This document shows positions 24,466 to 36,213 of a stretch of 64,000 nt of DNA, in pieces. The notes under the pieces are model-generated. The model had not been told where the DNA came from, searched no databases, and saw only the letters and a list, made by a program, of their open reading frames with translations. The stretch is from Microbotryum silenes-acaulis. Taxonomy: Eukaryota; Basidiomycota; Microbotryomycetes; Microbotryales; Microbotryaceae. How positions within the stretch are numbered: the stretch's first letter is position 1; each line of letters opens with the position of its first letter. The stretch lies in the NCBI GenBank assembly GCA_003665825.1, contig QPFY01000004.1, positions 1,612,001 through 1,676,000 on the forward strand, read 5' to 3'. The translations under genes and the position numbers were made by a program.

Positions 24466-26406
24466 ATGACCCATGTGTCGAGCAAGCAAGCCAATGAGCT
24501 CAAATTGAAGCAGATCTCGAGGGATTTCAGGACGTAAGTCCCCCCCACCACCTTTACTGAGGATGTGATACTCGCTGCAAGACTCGTGGCTCATGGTCAT
24601 CTCCGAAGTGTGCTTACCTAACCCGCTTGCTGAGCTGATCAATCGTTTTACCGCGTCCGCGCCTCACGAACGGCTCGATACGCGCGCCTTTTTTGACTCG
24701 ATCGACGGACTCGTCCGAAATCAAACAAAATCAACCTCGGATTCACCTCAATCAATGAAACGACCACCGCATCCAATTACGTTGCTTTTACAACAGGGAC
24801 ACCATCACGATCCCGACCGATGACATGTTTGATCTGATGAAGGAGGCCTCGAGGGGTGATGATGTCTATGGCGTGAGTGGCGCCAGCAGCGGAGACCGAG
24901 CCGGGATGGATGGGATCGCGAGCTCGTGTGGTGTGCGCGGTGCGCGTCCGTCGGTGGGTGTACGGCTGACAGGCCTCGATCCGTTCTTGTCGAAAGGAGG
25001 ACCAAGCCACGAACGATCTTCAGGATCGCGTGGCCAAGTTGGCGGGCAAGGAAGCGGGCTTGTTCTGTGTTTCGGGTACGATGGTCAGTCCCGATCGGAG
25101 CCAGGGCCAGAAAAAGAAGAGGTGATCCCGAACTGATCCCACTCTGATCGGCGCAGACGAACCAATTGGCGATCCGATCCCACCTGACCCAACCGCCGCA
25201 CTCCATCATCCTCGACGCCCGAGCTCACGTCCACCTCTACGAAGCCGGTGGTGTTGCCTTCCATTCCCAAGCTTCGTCCCACGCCGTACCCCCCGCGAAC
25301 GGTCACCATCTCACCTTGGAGGAAGTCTTGAATAACGCCGTCTTTGGTGAAGACATTCATTCGGCACCTACGAGGTTGGTCGCGTTGGAGAACACGTTGA
25401 GTGGGATGGTCTTCCCTCAGGAGGAGATCGTCAGAATCTCGGACAAGATGCGCAAGGAGGGTATCATCGTCAGTCACCTTTCGAGTTCAGAAAAGTTACG
25501 GGTCCACGTAGATCGGTTGTACTGACCGAAGAAAGAGATGACTCACAGATGCACTGCGACGGAGCTCGGTTGTGGGAAGTCGTCGCCAAGACCGGCACCT
25601 CGCTCGAAGAACTCTGTCGCCCGTTCGACACCGTCTCGTTGTGCATGTCCAAAGGTCTCGGAGCACCGATAGGTTCCGTTCTCGTCGGTCCGAAAAAATT
25701 CATCGAACGTTGCAAGTGGTTCCGAAAGTGTTTTGGGGGTGGGATTCGACAATGCGGTGGTTTGGCCGCGTGCGCGGATTGGGTCTTGGATAACCATTTA
25801 CCCAAGTTGAAGCAGACGCATGAGATGGCGTCGAGGTTGGCGCAACCGTTGGCGGATTTGGGTGTACAATTGATGTTGCCCGTCGAGACCAGTTGAGTTC
25901 TGAGATTTGGGGAGGTCGTGTCTGGCTAGAGGGGGGCAAAGCGGAAAAGCTGACGCTTCCGTTACTCTGAAACGCTCTATGAAAAACAGACATGCTTTGG
26001 CTGCAACCTACCTCGATCGGGTTCACGATCCAAGACCTCGCCGAACGCGCCAAGGAACGCCACATCACCCTCGGATCGAACCGCGTCGTGATCCACCACC
26101 AAATTTCGCCTCAAGCCCTCGATGATCTCGTCGATCTCGTGAGGGAGATGAAGGAAGAGTTCAAGGACGCGCCAAAGACACCGTTGGATTGGGAACAAAA
26201 TCAGAGGTTCGCCAGGGGAACTTATGAGGGGGACATTCAACCACCTATCGCTAGGCTGGGCACGAATTACGGTGAGTCGAGTCGTTTTCGCTTTTTTGTT
26301 GTTTTTGTTTTCAATCTCTTGTGAGATCGACTAGGTGCTTGGGGGTCGAGATCAAGTTTGACGTTTGAATACTCATGCGCGCATCTGGACAGGCCGTAAT
26401 CAATAG
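24466..26406 (+). CDS. GLY1: Low-specificity L-threonine aldolase
   Basis: PLP enzyme cleaving threonine/allo-threonine to glycine and acetaldehyde. The fold-type I sequence reads ISRDFRTDTITIPTDDMFDL across the first intron, then EASRGDDVYG, LAGKEAGLFCVSGTMTNQLA, HLYEAGGVAFHSQ, LENTLSGMVFP and MHCDGARLWE. The PLP-binding lysine is in LCMSKGLGAPIGSVLVG at about 25650. The C-terminal part (NMLWLQPTSIG, GSNRVVIHHQ) ends in a tiny last exon coding GRNQ. ATG 24466 gives a cytosolic-type start (MTHVSSKQ). The in-frame sequence before it has no ATG, but reads Arg/Ser/Leu-rich like a mitochondrial presequence. Confidence 0.95.
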
Positions 26407-26776
26407 AAGGATATTTTCAAGAATAATCGTGTCAACTCGCATCATAGACGGAGGATTGGGTACGGTCGGGATGGGTCGGATGGGGTCTGCTTCGTGTGTT
26501 TAGGGTCTTGACTAGCTAGTTCGAAGAGAACTTGAAAGGAACGTCCGATCAGAGCGAGTTGAAAGCATGGCGCCGTCCGCCGATCCAATGGGACAACTTC
26601 TTGTGAGGTCCGTTCGAGGGCTCGACAGTCATTTGAGATCTTGAATAGCACAACACATAACAAGAGAAGCACATCAAAGCAAACTCTCCAAAGAAGGACG
26701 GGGACTGGAAAAAGAAACAGATACCTACCACACAGTCACTCCTCCGGGAGTCGGTCGCCCCTCTCCTCCACCTCGC
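26407..26776. other. Convergent intergenic region, GLY1 / Scm3-like gene
   Basis: 370 bp between facing genes. Small frames only; no recognisable feature. Confidence 0.4.
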
Positions 26777-29700
26777 TCAAATACAATCCAGTTCATCCTC
26801 CGACTCTTCCGGAAGGGCCGGTAAAGGAGGTAAATCAAGAATGATCGTCTTACCTCTTGGAAGACGCGATCTCGAAGATGGTCGAAGGGGACTACTAAAG
26901 GTCGATTTGGGCCTCCCTCGAGGGGGAGGGTCGAGGGGTCCTGCTTCGAGGTGTTCGTCTTGTTCCGCTTCAGCTTCAACTTGGTCTTGGGATTGAGGTG
27001 GAGGTTCAGAGGTTTTCTTCTTGAGGAGACCATCATCCCGACTTGCCCAAGGCCCGAGCATCAATTCATCCTCCGAACCGTCCCCATCCTCCTCCCCAGT
27101 CCCCGGGGTCGGCCCATCATCCCAATCCTCATTAGGCAAGACGACCGTCCCTTCCCTCATGAACCCCTCGGGTGTCAAATACGTTATAGGCACCCAGGAC
27201 GCTTCGGAGGTTAACTGCCGTGTCGTCGATAGGGTGGGTGAGAAGTGGGTGCTTGGATTTGGGAAGCTTGTTCGACGGGGAGGGTGGTTCAAGGGTGGAT
27301 AGGAGCAACGATGCCGGTTGTGTTGATTTTGAGGTCGTTCGCGATGCGGCGAGGTAAAAGGTACGACGCTAAAAGACCTCTCGGCACCGCTGCTGCTGCT
27401 GCTGCTGCCGTTGCCCAACATCAAAGACCTTGACGCTTCGGCCTCCTCAGCCCCTCTCGAAGTAGGTGGCGTAGGCAAACCCGTCATCCCCAGCCTTTGC
27501 TCGTCTTCCTTCTCAGCCCCTCCGAGTCTCTTCGCCTCGAAAGACGAATACTCGAACGTCGATGAAGCTCGTCTCCTAACACGCTTGATCCCCGTCTTGA
27601 AGAGGCCGGACGAAGCTCTTCTCGAAGAAGGACCGATCGACGTCCTCCTCTTCTTGCGATCCCCAACCGACGAACGATCTCGATCTCGATCCCAACCCAA
27701 CTCATCCTCCGATTCCTCCTCGTCCAAAGCATCATACTCTGGTAAAGGGTCCAAAATTTGATTAACGAACGGTTCGAATTTATGTTTCTTGGTTGGCGAA
27801 GCCGACAGAGTCTGAGAATCTTGTTTCGTCATCTCCGCTATCGTGGTTGAGGTCTTTGATTCGGCTCTTCTTCTTCGGGAAGGAGAGGGACCAGGCGTAG
27901 GTGATGGCGAGAGTGGTAATCTAGGTGGGGCTGGCGCTGGCGATTGTGCTTGTGTGGTGGGTGAAGAAAGTGACACCTTCCTTCTAGATTGACGAACCAG
28001 AGGCGGTTCACCCAGAACGTAAGGTTTGGGCGACGGGAGTTTTTGTTCAATGACGAGGGAGAAACTGTGTTGTCGGATTCGAGGGGGGCGAAAAGCAGCG
28101 TGGGAAGAAGAGCTGGATAAAGGCGGTGTTGGAGGTCGTTGAAATTCGGGTGTGGGGGCGCGCGGGAAATCGGATGTGGGTGAACGTTCGAATTCGGGTG
28201 AGGGTCTTCGAGGTCGTAGCGGTGGTGGGGATGATTCGCGCTGTGATGAAGGTGTGAGATGATCTTTCAGCTATGGAAGGCGAGGTTGGACCGAAGGCAG
28301 GCGCGATCTGAAAACTCACCTCGCTCGACAAATCCACAGGCCTCAATATTGATCTCGGTCGTCCCTTCTGGCGTTGTGGCGACATGGACGAAGAAGGGGG
28401 ATCAGAACTCGATTCCGAGGGAGGATGAGCACCCGAGATGACGGGCCGAGTCGCCAAGGGACTGCTCGAGGTCAGTTTGACTTGACCCAAGCCAATGCTC
28501 AGCCGACGCAGACTCGAACTCGAACCCGGCGATGTGGTCTTCGTCAGGGGTGGAGGAGCAGTCGAAGATCGATCAAACGTCGGACCTGCTCGTTTGATAG
28601 AAAGTCGATTCTTGGTCGCCAGTGAAGTGGTCGGTGTCTTGTGGTAAGGCCCTCGCCTGAAAGGGGCCATGGACCTCGCTCGAGGCGACGAGGGCGAGAG
28701 CTGATGGATCGTCGACTCGCGCCGCTTTCTCCTCAGTCGATCCTGTATCCGTTTTGGCAGCGCATCCTCGTAAAACGCATCAAATTCATCCTCCTCCTCC
28801 TGATCCCCTTCGGGGTCCTCTGGCATCCCATGGCCCGGGTCGATGTCCTCGAGGACTTGATTCCCTCCAAAGCTCGCTTGGAGGCTCTTTTCCATTCTCG
28901 ACCATTCCTTTTCGGGATCATCGTCGAAAGCGCGACTGGACATGGCCTCGGATTGAGATCGCCTGGCATAGAGTTCGGCGCGATGGAATTCGAGCAAGGA
29001 CTGGCGTTCGTTCATGCGGCGTCGTTTCTCGGCAAAGTATTCGTAGCTCGGTTGGGAGGTGAGGTCGTCCATGCGAGCGAGTTCGTCCTCTTCTTCCTGT
29101 TCTGGATCTTCTCCTGGTGGTGATTCGTCGTCAGACTGCCATTCGTGATCGTCATCCGCCGGATCGGGGGCGCGAATCTGATCATCGACCTCCTTGTTCT
29201 TGACTTTGAGGTCGGTCTGGTATACCCCACACAACCTCGGTTCCAAGGCAAAGGCACCATTCTTTATCCTCCTCAACATGCCCCGATCCTGCACGATCTG
29301 CATCGTTTCCAAATCGATAATGTCGTCTTCTTCCTCTGGGATCGCTCGACTGGACCCGATGTGGGTGTTGTAGAACGCCGAAACGGAGGAACGGGTCGAA
29401 TGCGCGTCGGGGTGGTCGGTCGACCGGGGTCGGGTCAGTGTCGTGTGACGGTGTTCGATGTCGAGCCATGTTTGGCGCATGCGACGAATGACGTGCTTGT
29501 GCGCTTGTTTGTGCAGGTCCGATTCGACTTGTTCCCTGGTATTTGATCGGGGATGAGAGGAGGGCAAGGCTCAGCTTCATCTCGCGGGTGTGTGTGTGAT
29601 CGGCTAAACGAGATGGCGACTGACAATGACCAATCACTGAACGAATGAGCCGAGATGTTGATGGGTGGGTTCCCCTTTGGGTTCGGGTTTCCCTTGTCTA

Positions 29701-29938
29701 CCCTGCCGCTCTGCTGCGGTTGTACCGACATGGACCTGGCGCGATCGAGATCCAACGTCGTCGAGGTGGTGCGCCTGCTTTGAGCGACCGCGGCGGCGGA
29801 GGTGACAGTGATGGCTCCCCCTGACGGCCCTGACGCCGACCGCCGGGTCGAGTCACGTCGTACATCGTCGTGCGCTCGTGAGGCTCGCGGTCTTTCATCA
29901 GGATCAGCGTAGCGGATAATCACCGGTCGAATCGACAT
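26777..29938 (-). CDS. Large disordered protein, Scm3/HJURP-like CENP-A chaperone candidate
   Basis: Three exons join in frame: about 29938-29672, 29549-28318 and 28250-26777, near 990 residues. Start is ATG 29938 (MSIRPVIIRYADPDERP). After the first intron comes a basic helical stretch (REQVESDLHKQAHKHVIRRM), then an acidic block with DDIIDLETMQIVQDRGMLRR (about 29340-29270). That last motif resembles the 'D-x-IDL-x-TG-x-IV-x-D-x-G-x-LR' segment of fungal Scm3/HJURP centromere proteins. The rest is low-complexity: acidic runs, many SP/TP sites and a conserved-looking QKLPSPKPYVLGEPPLVR near the third exon start, plus KKHKFEPFVNQILDPLP. Scm3 deposits CENP-A at centromeres. The assignment rests mainly on one motif; other nuclear proteins could carry it. 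Confidence 0.4.
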
Positions 29939-30281
29939 CGTTGTTGCTGATCGGGCCCTTAGCTCCTCGGCGACGACATTGGGCGTCAGTACTAAAGTGG
30001 GCGTCACTGGTTGGTTCTCGCGACAGAGTAGCAGTGCTCGGTCAGAGAGAGGCAACACAAGCGCACGCGTCGGCACGCGTCGTTTGTAATCGCAATTCCC
30101 AACTGGCGCGTGAGCGTCCCCAGATAATGGAGCGCTTAATACGAGCGAGCACGCGTCATTTATAATCGGAAGTGCAAGCGGCGTCAGTTCTCGGCGTACC
30201 AGAAAGTGGAGCGCTTACGAGCCCATTCATTGCTGGCTCGGTCCATCTCGAGCATCCTGCCTCGATCAGGATCCTGCTTCA
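29939..30281. promoter_or_regulatory. Divergent promoter with three ACGCGT (MluI cell-cycle) boxes
   Basis: ACGCGT occurs at 30065-30070, 30075-30080 and 30151-30156. Two of these lie in a longer near-repeat, CACGCGTCRTTTRTAATCG (30074-30092 and 30150-30168). A GGAGCGCTTA element also occurs twice (about 30129 and 30208). ACGCGT is the core site of the fungal MBF/DSC1 factor that drives G1/S genes. Sites lie 127-218 bp upstream of the Scm3-like start codon. Confidence 0.55.
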
Positions 30282-31537
30282 GTGTTCGAGCTCGCTTCCG
30301 CTGCCTGGTCTTGGTCTGTCGCACGTGGGTGTGTATTCCAGTTCGCCTTCTCTTCGCCCATCGTGGCTTCCCCACCGCTCCCCTCCTCTCGGGCGACGAC
30401 GTCCAACTCGGTTTCGTCATCGACTCATCCCAACATCCGCCTCGGCTTGTCATCGCCCTCCCCTTCCTCCCCTTCCTCCTCAGCCTCCTCGGCGTCGATA
30501 AGTCGTCTCGAACTGCTCGCCTCCCTCGACGCCATCATCTGGATCCTCTTTGTGCATTCCTACCTCTTGTCACCTTCCCATCGTACGTACCCCCTACCCT
30601 GCCCCTCCCCTCTCCAACCGAACGAACCCAACTCACCCACCCGTCCCCCGTGTCCGACAGTGCTCACCTTCCTCCTACGTCTCTTCTCCCACATTCAATT
30701 CTCCTCCTCGCGCAAAGTACACCCTGCCCGTTCCTTACGCCATCTCCTCAGCGTCTGGTTCTTCGTCAATGCTTCCTCGGTAATCGTCCATGCTTGGCAA
30801 GGTAGTCGAGGTACCAAAGGCACGAAAAGATGGAGTTCGACTGGACTAATCGTCGATTTCGTAGGACAAGGTAAATCAAACTTTGAACTGTGCGAGGTTT
30901 TTTTTTTTGTTTTTGGAAGTTATACATCCCACTAAAAAGACCCTGCGTTGCGTTTGCATCCAGCTATCACCCCTTCGAAATCGCACCTCATTTTACTCGA
31001 CCTCCTCATCGCCATCTCCCAATTCGTACTCATCGTACTCGTTTTCGCCGACCCCAATTCGGCCAGTGCGGTCGAACGGACGGAGGAGAATGAAGAAAGT
31101 GGCAGGGATTATACGGCTTTGTTGGGCGAGGACTGGGCGGAGAACGTTCATGGGGACGGAGAGGGGTTGGATGATGAGGAGGAGCAGGGTCAAGGTGGGT
31201 TCGGTCGTTTAGGGGAGTGTACGGCGCTTCCAAGGAGAGGGACTGACCTTTCTCGGTGTTTCGCCCCCGCCCCCTCACAGATCTTACATCATCTACAATA
31301 CGGCGTCGTCGTAGAAGGCGAAGAAAAAGGCGGACTCACCACTCCTCCGATAGCTCAAAATACTCCTCCCTTCCCACTACTCTTCCCCACTCAAGACCGA
31401 CCCCCAGGACCTTTGATTCTCCCATGTTCGAAATTAAGCTGCAGAACCTTGTCGAGGAATTGAGGAGGTCGAACAAGGTGGATAGGGAGGAGGAGGAGGA
31501 AGACGGCTTGGTCGATTTGGAGGAGGGGAGGGGGTAG
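30282..31537 (+). CDS. DUF1746-family membrane protein (Dsc E3 ligase subunit 4-like)
   Basis: The core reads ISRLELLASLDAIIWILFVHSYLL, then after an intron LLTFLLRLFSHIQF, the pattern of fungal DUF1746 proteins, which in fission yeast include a subunit of the Golgi/ER Dsc ubiquitin ligase that activates SREBP. Three or four hydrophobic helices are visible, the last being ILLDLLIAISQFVLIVLVFA. An acidic stretch follows, with a C-terminal Arg-rich or alternative ILHHLQYGVV segment depending on which splice phase is used at 31280. The end at 31537 suits the frame with LQNLVEELRRSNK. No in-frame ATG was found before 30282, so the start exon is unresolved; the listed start is the first codon of the open frame. 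Confidence 0.55.
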
Positions 31538-31887
31538 CACTGGTTCTTGAGGGAGTGTACAACTTTTTTTTTAGTATTTGTTGGGGGTTCGAATTGACCT
31601 AGTCTTGCACCGTTTTTCGAGATCAATGTCGCGTGGCCAACGGCTGATGGTCTCCCGCACGACCGCGAGCTGGCGAAAACTCTTCCAGTTTCACGGCCCA
31701 ACAAGAAGAGGCAGGAGAATCAAAGTGAATCATGACACAGAGACCGCAAAACCAAAACCAAAACCAAAACCAAGCTAGGCTCCAAAGACCAAAACGACCT
31801 TATCGATATCATACAAAAAAATAAAAATCACACATCAACACAGGCAAGAAAGGGGGTCGTCTTTGAAAGGAGTCCGAGTCGGTGCCT
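31538..31887. other. Convergent intergenic region with CCAAAA repeat
   Basis: 350 bp between facing genes. A short (CCAAAA)n run of about four units lies at 31749-31772, followed by an A-rich segment. No gene seen. Confidence 0.45.
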
Positions 31888-33995
31888 CTAGTCGATGTCG
31901 ATCGCCTCGATCGCCTCTTTGGCCGACTGCCACATCTCCAAATTCTACCACATCAGAACCGACAAAGATATCAGTAACCCCCCATCTCCTAACGAATCGC
32001 CCAAAGTGAATCCCAACGTACCTTTTGTGCCCACTCCCGATGCGCCTTGCCCAAATCGACGCACATCTCTCTCAAATCATTGACTTTTTGTCGCTGGAAC
32101 CGGTCTAGATCTGCTTGGATCGTTGAAGAGGCGTATCGAAGGTCCGTAGTGAGAGCTTTAATGCCTGCGTCCAACTGTGCATCCAAGCAGGGGGAGCGTT
32201 AAGGGGGGAATTTGCCTTTGGGTCTGGCTCGGGACGTACTTGTGCAATAGATTCCCTCGTCTTGGTGATGTTGTTCCTCCTCGTCGCCTCAGGATCATTA
32301 TCCACAATCCCGGAAAGCGTATGACTGAGCGCACCCAACAAGCCCGTACTCGCCTTCCTCGGAATCGTCGTCACAGGCGGTGGAATCACATTCACCGCCT
32401 CTCCCTCCCCTCCTTCACCTGAAAGTAGCCTCGACCCCGTCGCGCCCCCCGTCATCGTGAGGCCCGCGTCCCCACCCAACCTAATCCTCTCCAAAGCCTT
32501 TTCCAACCTCTGCGCCTCGACCTCACTCCTCTCCAATTCCTCCAAAGCGCCTCGTTTGTTCTCCAAAACCTCTCGGGTCGTTTCGTATTGCACGTGCTTG
32601 AGGTGCCGGTATTTGAGGAGTTGTTTGATGATCGCGGAAAACTGGGTGTATTCCGATAAAGGTTCGGTGAAGTCCCTTTCCCATGCTTGTAGCTGTACGG
32701 CGTTCCAAAAATCCAATCAATATACAAAAAAGCTTACCCGCTCACGCTCACGCCTCACGCGCGCTCGGTGTAAAGGACTGACCATATTATTCGTCGCACT
32801 CGTATAACCATCAACGGCCATCCCAACCCGTTCGGTCGCATCGTCCAACCCTCCACTACCATCCTCCCCCATCCTCAAAGCGAACCCATTCATCCCTCCA
32901 CCCATATCGGCCCAATCGCCCGCCGCTTCATTCCACCTCTTCATCAACCTACGATTGACCTTCTCCATCGTACCGGCCAAGTGATTCGAAAATTTATTCG
33001 TGAACGCCTCCGAATCCAAGAACCTTTGATCGGGGTTATGCAAACTCGCCGAAGTGGAAGGGAGGGGTAAGGTGGAGAAGAGGGCCAAGGATTCGGCGTT
33101 CGTTGGATCGGAAGCCGAAGTTCTCAACGGGTTCTTGGGCACTTGGGTTACGGGAGGTGAATGAAGTACGTCGTTCCAGGGCCATTCCGGATCGAGGAAT
33201 TTGCGGAACGTACGATCGACACCTAGTACGCGATGAGCGAGGGTACGGTTGAGGAACGTCGCCAACATGCGTTTACGACGCGCGACGAGGGCGGCATCCT
33301 CTTTGGCTTTGGAAGGTTTGGTGCCGGAGAGCGCGTAGGAGGAGAGCGAATTCTTCGGGGGGAGAGGGGGGACGATGAAGCATGGGTAGAGGAGACAGAG
33401 CGCTTGGCGGAGGGAATCAAAGTCCGAGTAACGACGGCGGGCTTCCTTGCCCTGGACGATGAGTGCAGAAGAAAGATCAAGGTCAGCATCGATGGGACAG
33501 GGGTAAGTGCTGCGCGCGGGTGACGACAGGGACGAAGACGATGCCGATCGGGGGAAGAGGGACGAAGAGAGGGCGGACTGACCTCAAATCGGACGCAGTA
33601 GACGATATAGCTCGCATTCGCACCTTCACTCGTCTTGAGCGCATCCACGATCTAAGAGCCATTTCCAACCCACCGTGAGCAAGCATGCCTACACAGCGGA
33701 CCGGGTATGAGGCCCCCCCGGGACTGACCTGAATCAGATCCATCCTCGGTTTCGCATTCGCACTCGCACTCGCCGCCTTGAGCTGTTCCTCGGTCGCGTC
33801 CTGTGGATAAGGTTCGGTCGAGGTGTACGCGGCCGAAGTAGGTTCTGCCACGGCGGTGGAGAGCTCGTCGTTATGACCGTTGTCGTCGTCGTGGGGTGTC
33901 AAGGTCGAGTGGGATTGCGACGACGAGACTACTGGTGTTTCACCTTCTTCTAGGAACGGGTTGGGCACGGATCCATCGTCGTTCGAGGAGGACAT
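31888..33995 (-). CDS. PX-BAR sorting nexin, Snx41/Atg20 type
   Basis: Endosomal PI3P-binding sorting nexins of this type act with Snx4 in recycling and selective autophagy. The disordered N-terminus (MSSSNDDGSVPNPFLEEGE) leads to a PX domain interrupted by introns: IVDALKTSEGANASYIVY, then RRRYSDFDSLRQAL and a proline loop VPPLPPKNSLSSY, the PI3P-binding landmarks. KRMLATFLNRTLAHRVLG closes the PX fold. The remainder is helical and charged, as in a BAR dimer (LKYRHLKHVQYETTREVLENK), with a low-complexity insert near 32280-32450, and ends LEMWQSAKEAIEAIDID. Whether it is the Snx41 or Atg20 paralogue cannot be decided here. Confidence 0.82.
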
Positions 33996-34237
33996 GGTCG
34001 TGCCTCGATGTTGTGTGGTTCGAAGGCAGAGGGGACGCGCTCGAGTCACACGCTCGCCCCGTCGTCACGTCGTCACCGCCTAAAATTGAAAGCCCAAGCC
34101 CAGACACGCACGGACCCAGTAATAGCTGGGCCCCAAGTGGGGGAACGGCGAGACTGCATTTTGGAGCTCATTCGTCCCGTACCAGGGATGGCGTCGTGTG
34201 ATAAATGAAAAAAACTCCTATATGTTACACACACACC

Positions 34238-35910
34238 CTATATCCCAGGTAATTCAATATACCGCTCCTCCTCTGCCAACACCACCTGATCCCTCCCTCG
34301 CTCTCCTACATAAATCGCCTTCACAACTTCCTGCTCCAACCAACTCATCGGACCGTCCGGAACCTCCCTCGGCGTATCCAAGGTTATCGGTTCGTCTAGA
34401 GGCCCTGGTATGAATGGCGCTGGGAAGGGGCTTTGAGGGGTGTAGGTCGTGATGATCTCGAGGGCCGAGAGGGAACCTCCGTAGGCTCGGGAAATGCCTG
34501 CACGTACGCGATGAACATTTAGCGCCTGTGCCTACATCAACAACCTTCATTCGAATAGAACATACCCGTATCAATCAACAAAATCCTTCCCCCACACCTC
34601 TCTCGAACCTGATCAAAATCCGGCGTATGACCCATGACCATCCTCCTCACCCCCAACATATCGCACGCCCTCTTTGCCCTCTCACAAATCTCGTCCTCGT
34701 CCTCGTGCAAAGCATACTCCCTATTCCACATCGGTCCCTTCTCACTCCAAAACATCTTTTGTTCGTCCGTTGACTTGGGGGGCAATTGGAGTGGGGAGAT
34801 GGAGTCGTTCACGAGCGATTCGAGGATTGAGGAACCGATCTCGTTGATTTTAGTCACGAGTGTTTGTCCAGGGTTAAGGGATAAACTGCCCAAGTATTCG
34901 GGGATCGTACCTCCATGCACGAAAGCGATCGCAGCATGAGAGAAAGGATCTTGTTGTCCTTTCCCCCTCAATGGAGGTAGAGGTGGGTCCTGGACGTATT
35001 TCAGCGAGGTCGGGATCCCATTTATCGGAGGAGCGTATTCGATCGAAAGTGAGCGAGGGACGGGGAGGCCATAGGGTGCTAGAGGGACGCGAGCGATGAT
35101 GCTGTAGTTGGCTCGCCAGGTTTTGCCGATCCAGCCTGTTGTCATGGCTTCCATGCGAGCTCGTTCGCCTCCGAAACTTGCAATGTCCTGATCAAGAGTC
35201 AAAGGTCGAATCAGCCAGATTGCTCCGGCGACACGTGAGACCGCAGTGGGTGCCTTGAAAGCCCTACCTCTGGCGTAACGTATCTCCAATCATGCATCGC
35301 ATTCATCAACTCGTGATTGCCCAACAAATTGACGAGCGCACCCCCGGCGCGTTCGGCTTGAGGACGAAGTATGTCAAAGAAGCGATAGAGCGCGATCGTG
35401 TCCTTGCCTCGATCGACAATGTCCCCCGTTTGGACGAGGATCGTACGACCGCCTATCCATTCGTTCTTGAGTGAGAGGAGGTTGAGATGGCGCAGGATAC
35501 GACTGGGGAAGATAAGCGAACTGTCCGGGGTCAGTCGAGGAGGATCATGTGTCGCTTCCCCGGGAAACGCACGTAAGATGAGGTAAGTCGCCATGCACAT
35601 CCCCCACAGCGACGATCCTCCTCCAATAAACGGCTTGACCCGCTACCACCCCACTACCATCGTGCTCCGAGGTCGTGTAAAAGTCGGGTTCGAGTGGTTG
35701 GAAAGGGGGGGCCTTCCATTTCATGTTCCTCGGTTTCGGTTTCGGTGGGGGTACGATGTTGTGGGGGAACACTTTGGACGCGGCGGACTGGCTCGCGCGG
35801 AGAAATTCTCTTTTGGATACCGTGGAACGAGTTTGGTAGTAGATGATGAGGGAGAGGAGGAAGAGGACCAGCAGGGGCCGGAGAGGGCGTCGAAAGGACA
35901 GGGGCGCCAT
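34238..35910 (-). CDS. Membrane-anchored calcineurin-like metallophosphatase (Shewanella-like phosphatase type)
   Basis: The start MAPLSFRRPLRPLLVLFLLSLIIYY is a signal anchor, so the catalytic domain should be luminal or extracellular. Metallophosphatase motifs appear in order: VAVGDVHGD (motif I), QTGDIVDRGKDT (motif II), NLLGNHELMNAMHDW (motif III), FVHGGTIPEY and VMGHTPDF (later histidine motifs). This arrangement and spacing is that of the Shewanella-like PPP branch, found in bacteria, plants and fungi. The C-terminal exon reads SRAYGGSLSALEIIT and ends IELPGI. Start is ATG 35910; four or five exons. It is divergent from the OPT transporter. Confidence 0.8.
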
Positions 35911-36213
35911 CGCGGGGCGGGGATGGGGTGGCGGAGGGGGCGCGTGGTGGATATGAGGGGGAAAAGAGGGAGAGTGACCGCTCACGCTCCTCGATCCAGA
36001 TTGAGAGCGACCGGAGTGTGTGGTGCGTATTCCTCCTGCGGCAGGAGCAACAGGACGGTCTACGGGGCATGAGTCTACGGGGTGATGACGCGACGAGGCG
36101 CGTGTCTCTGCCGCCGCAACCGTGTCGGCCTTCCGCGCCTTTCGACCTCTTGCCGCTCGGCTCGTCCATCTCGGCATTGAGAGATCCGGTCTTAGCGTTC
36201 GGAACACGCAGCC
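35911..36213. promoter_or_regulatory. Divergent promoter, phosphatase / OPT transporter
   Basis: 303 bp between two start codons. No clear repeated element. Overlapping frames are shadows. Confidence 0.4.

Noticed and set aside
31570..31600. GGGGTTCGAATTGACC resembling a tRNA B box
   Set aside because: No A box, no acceptor stem pairing and a T run where the anticodon arm should be.
31749..31772. CCAAAA repeat as a telomere-like tract
   Set aside because: Only about four units, inside an ordinary convergent intergenic region; fungal telomere repeats are usually CCCTAA-like.
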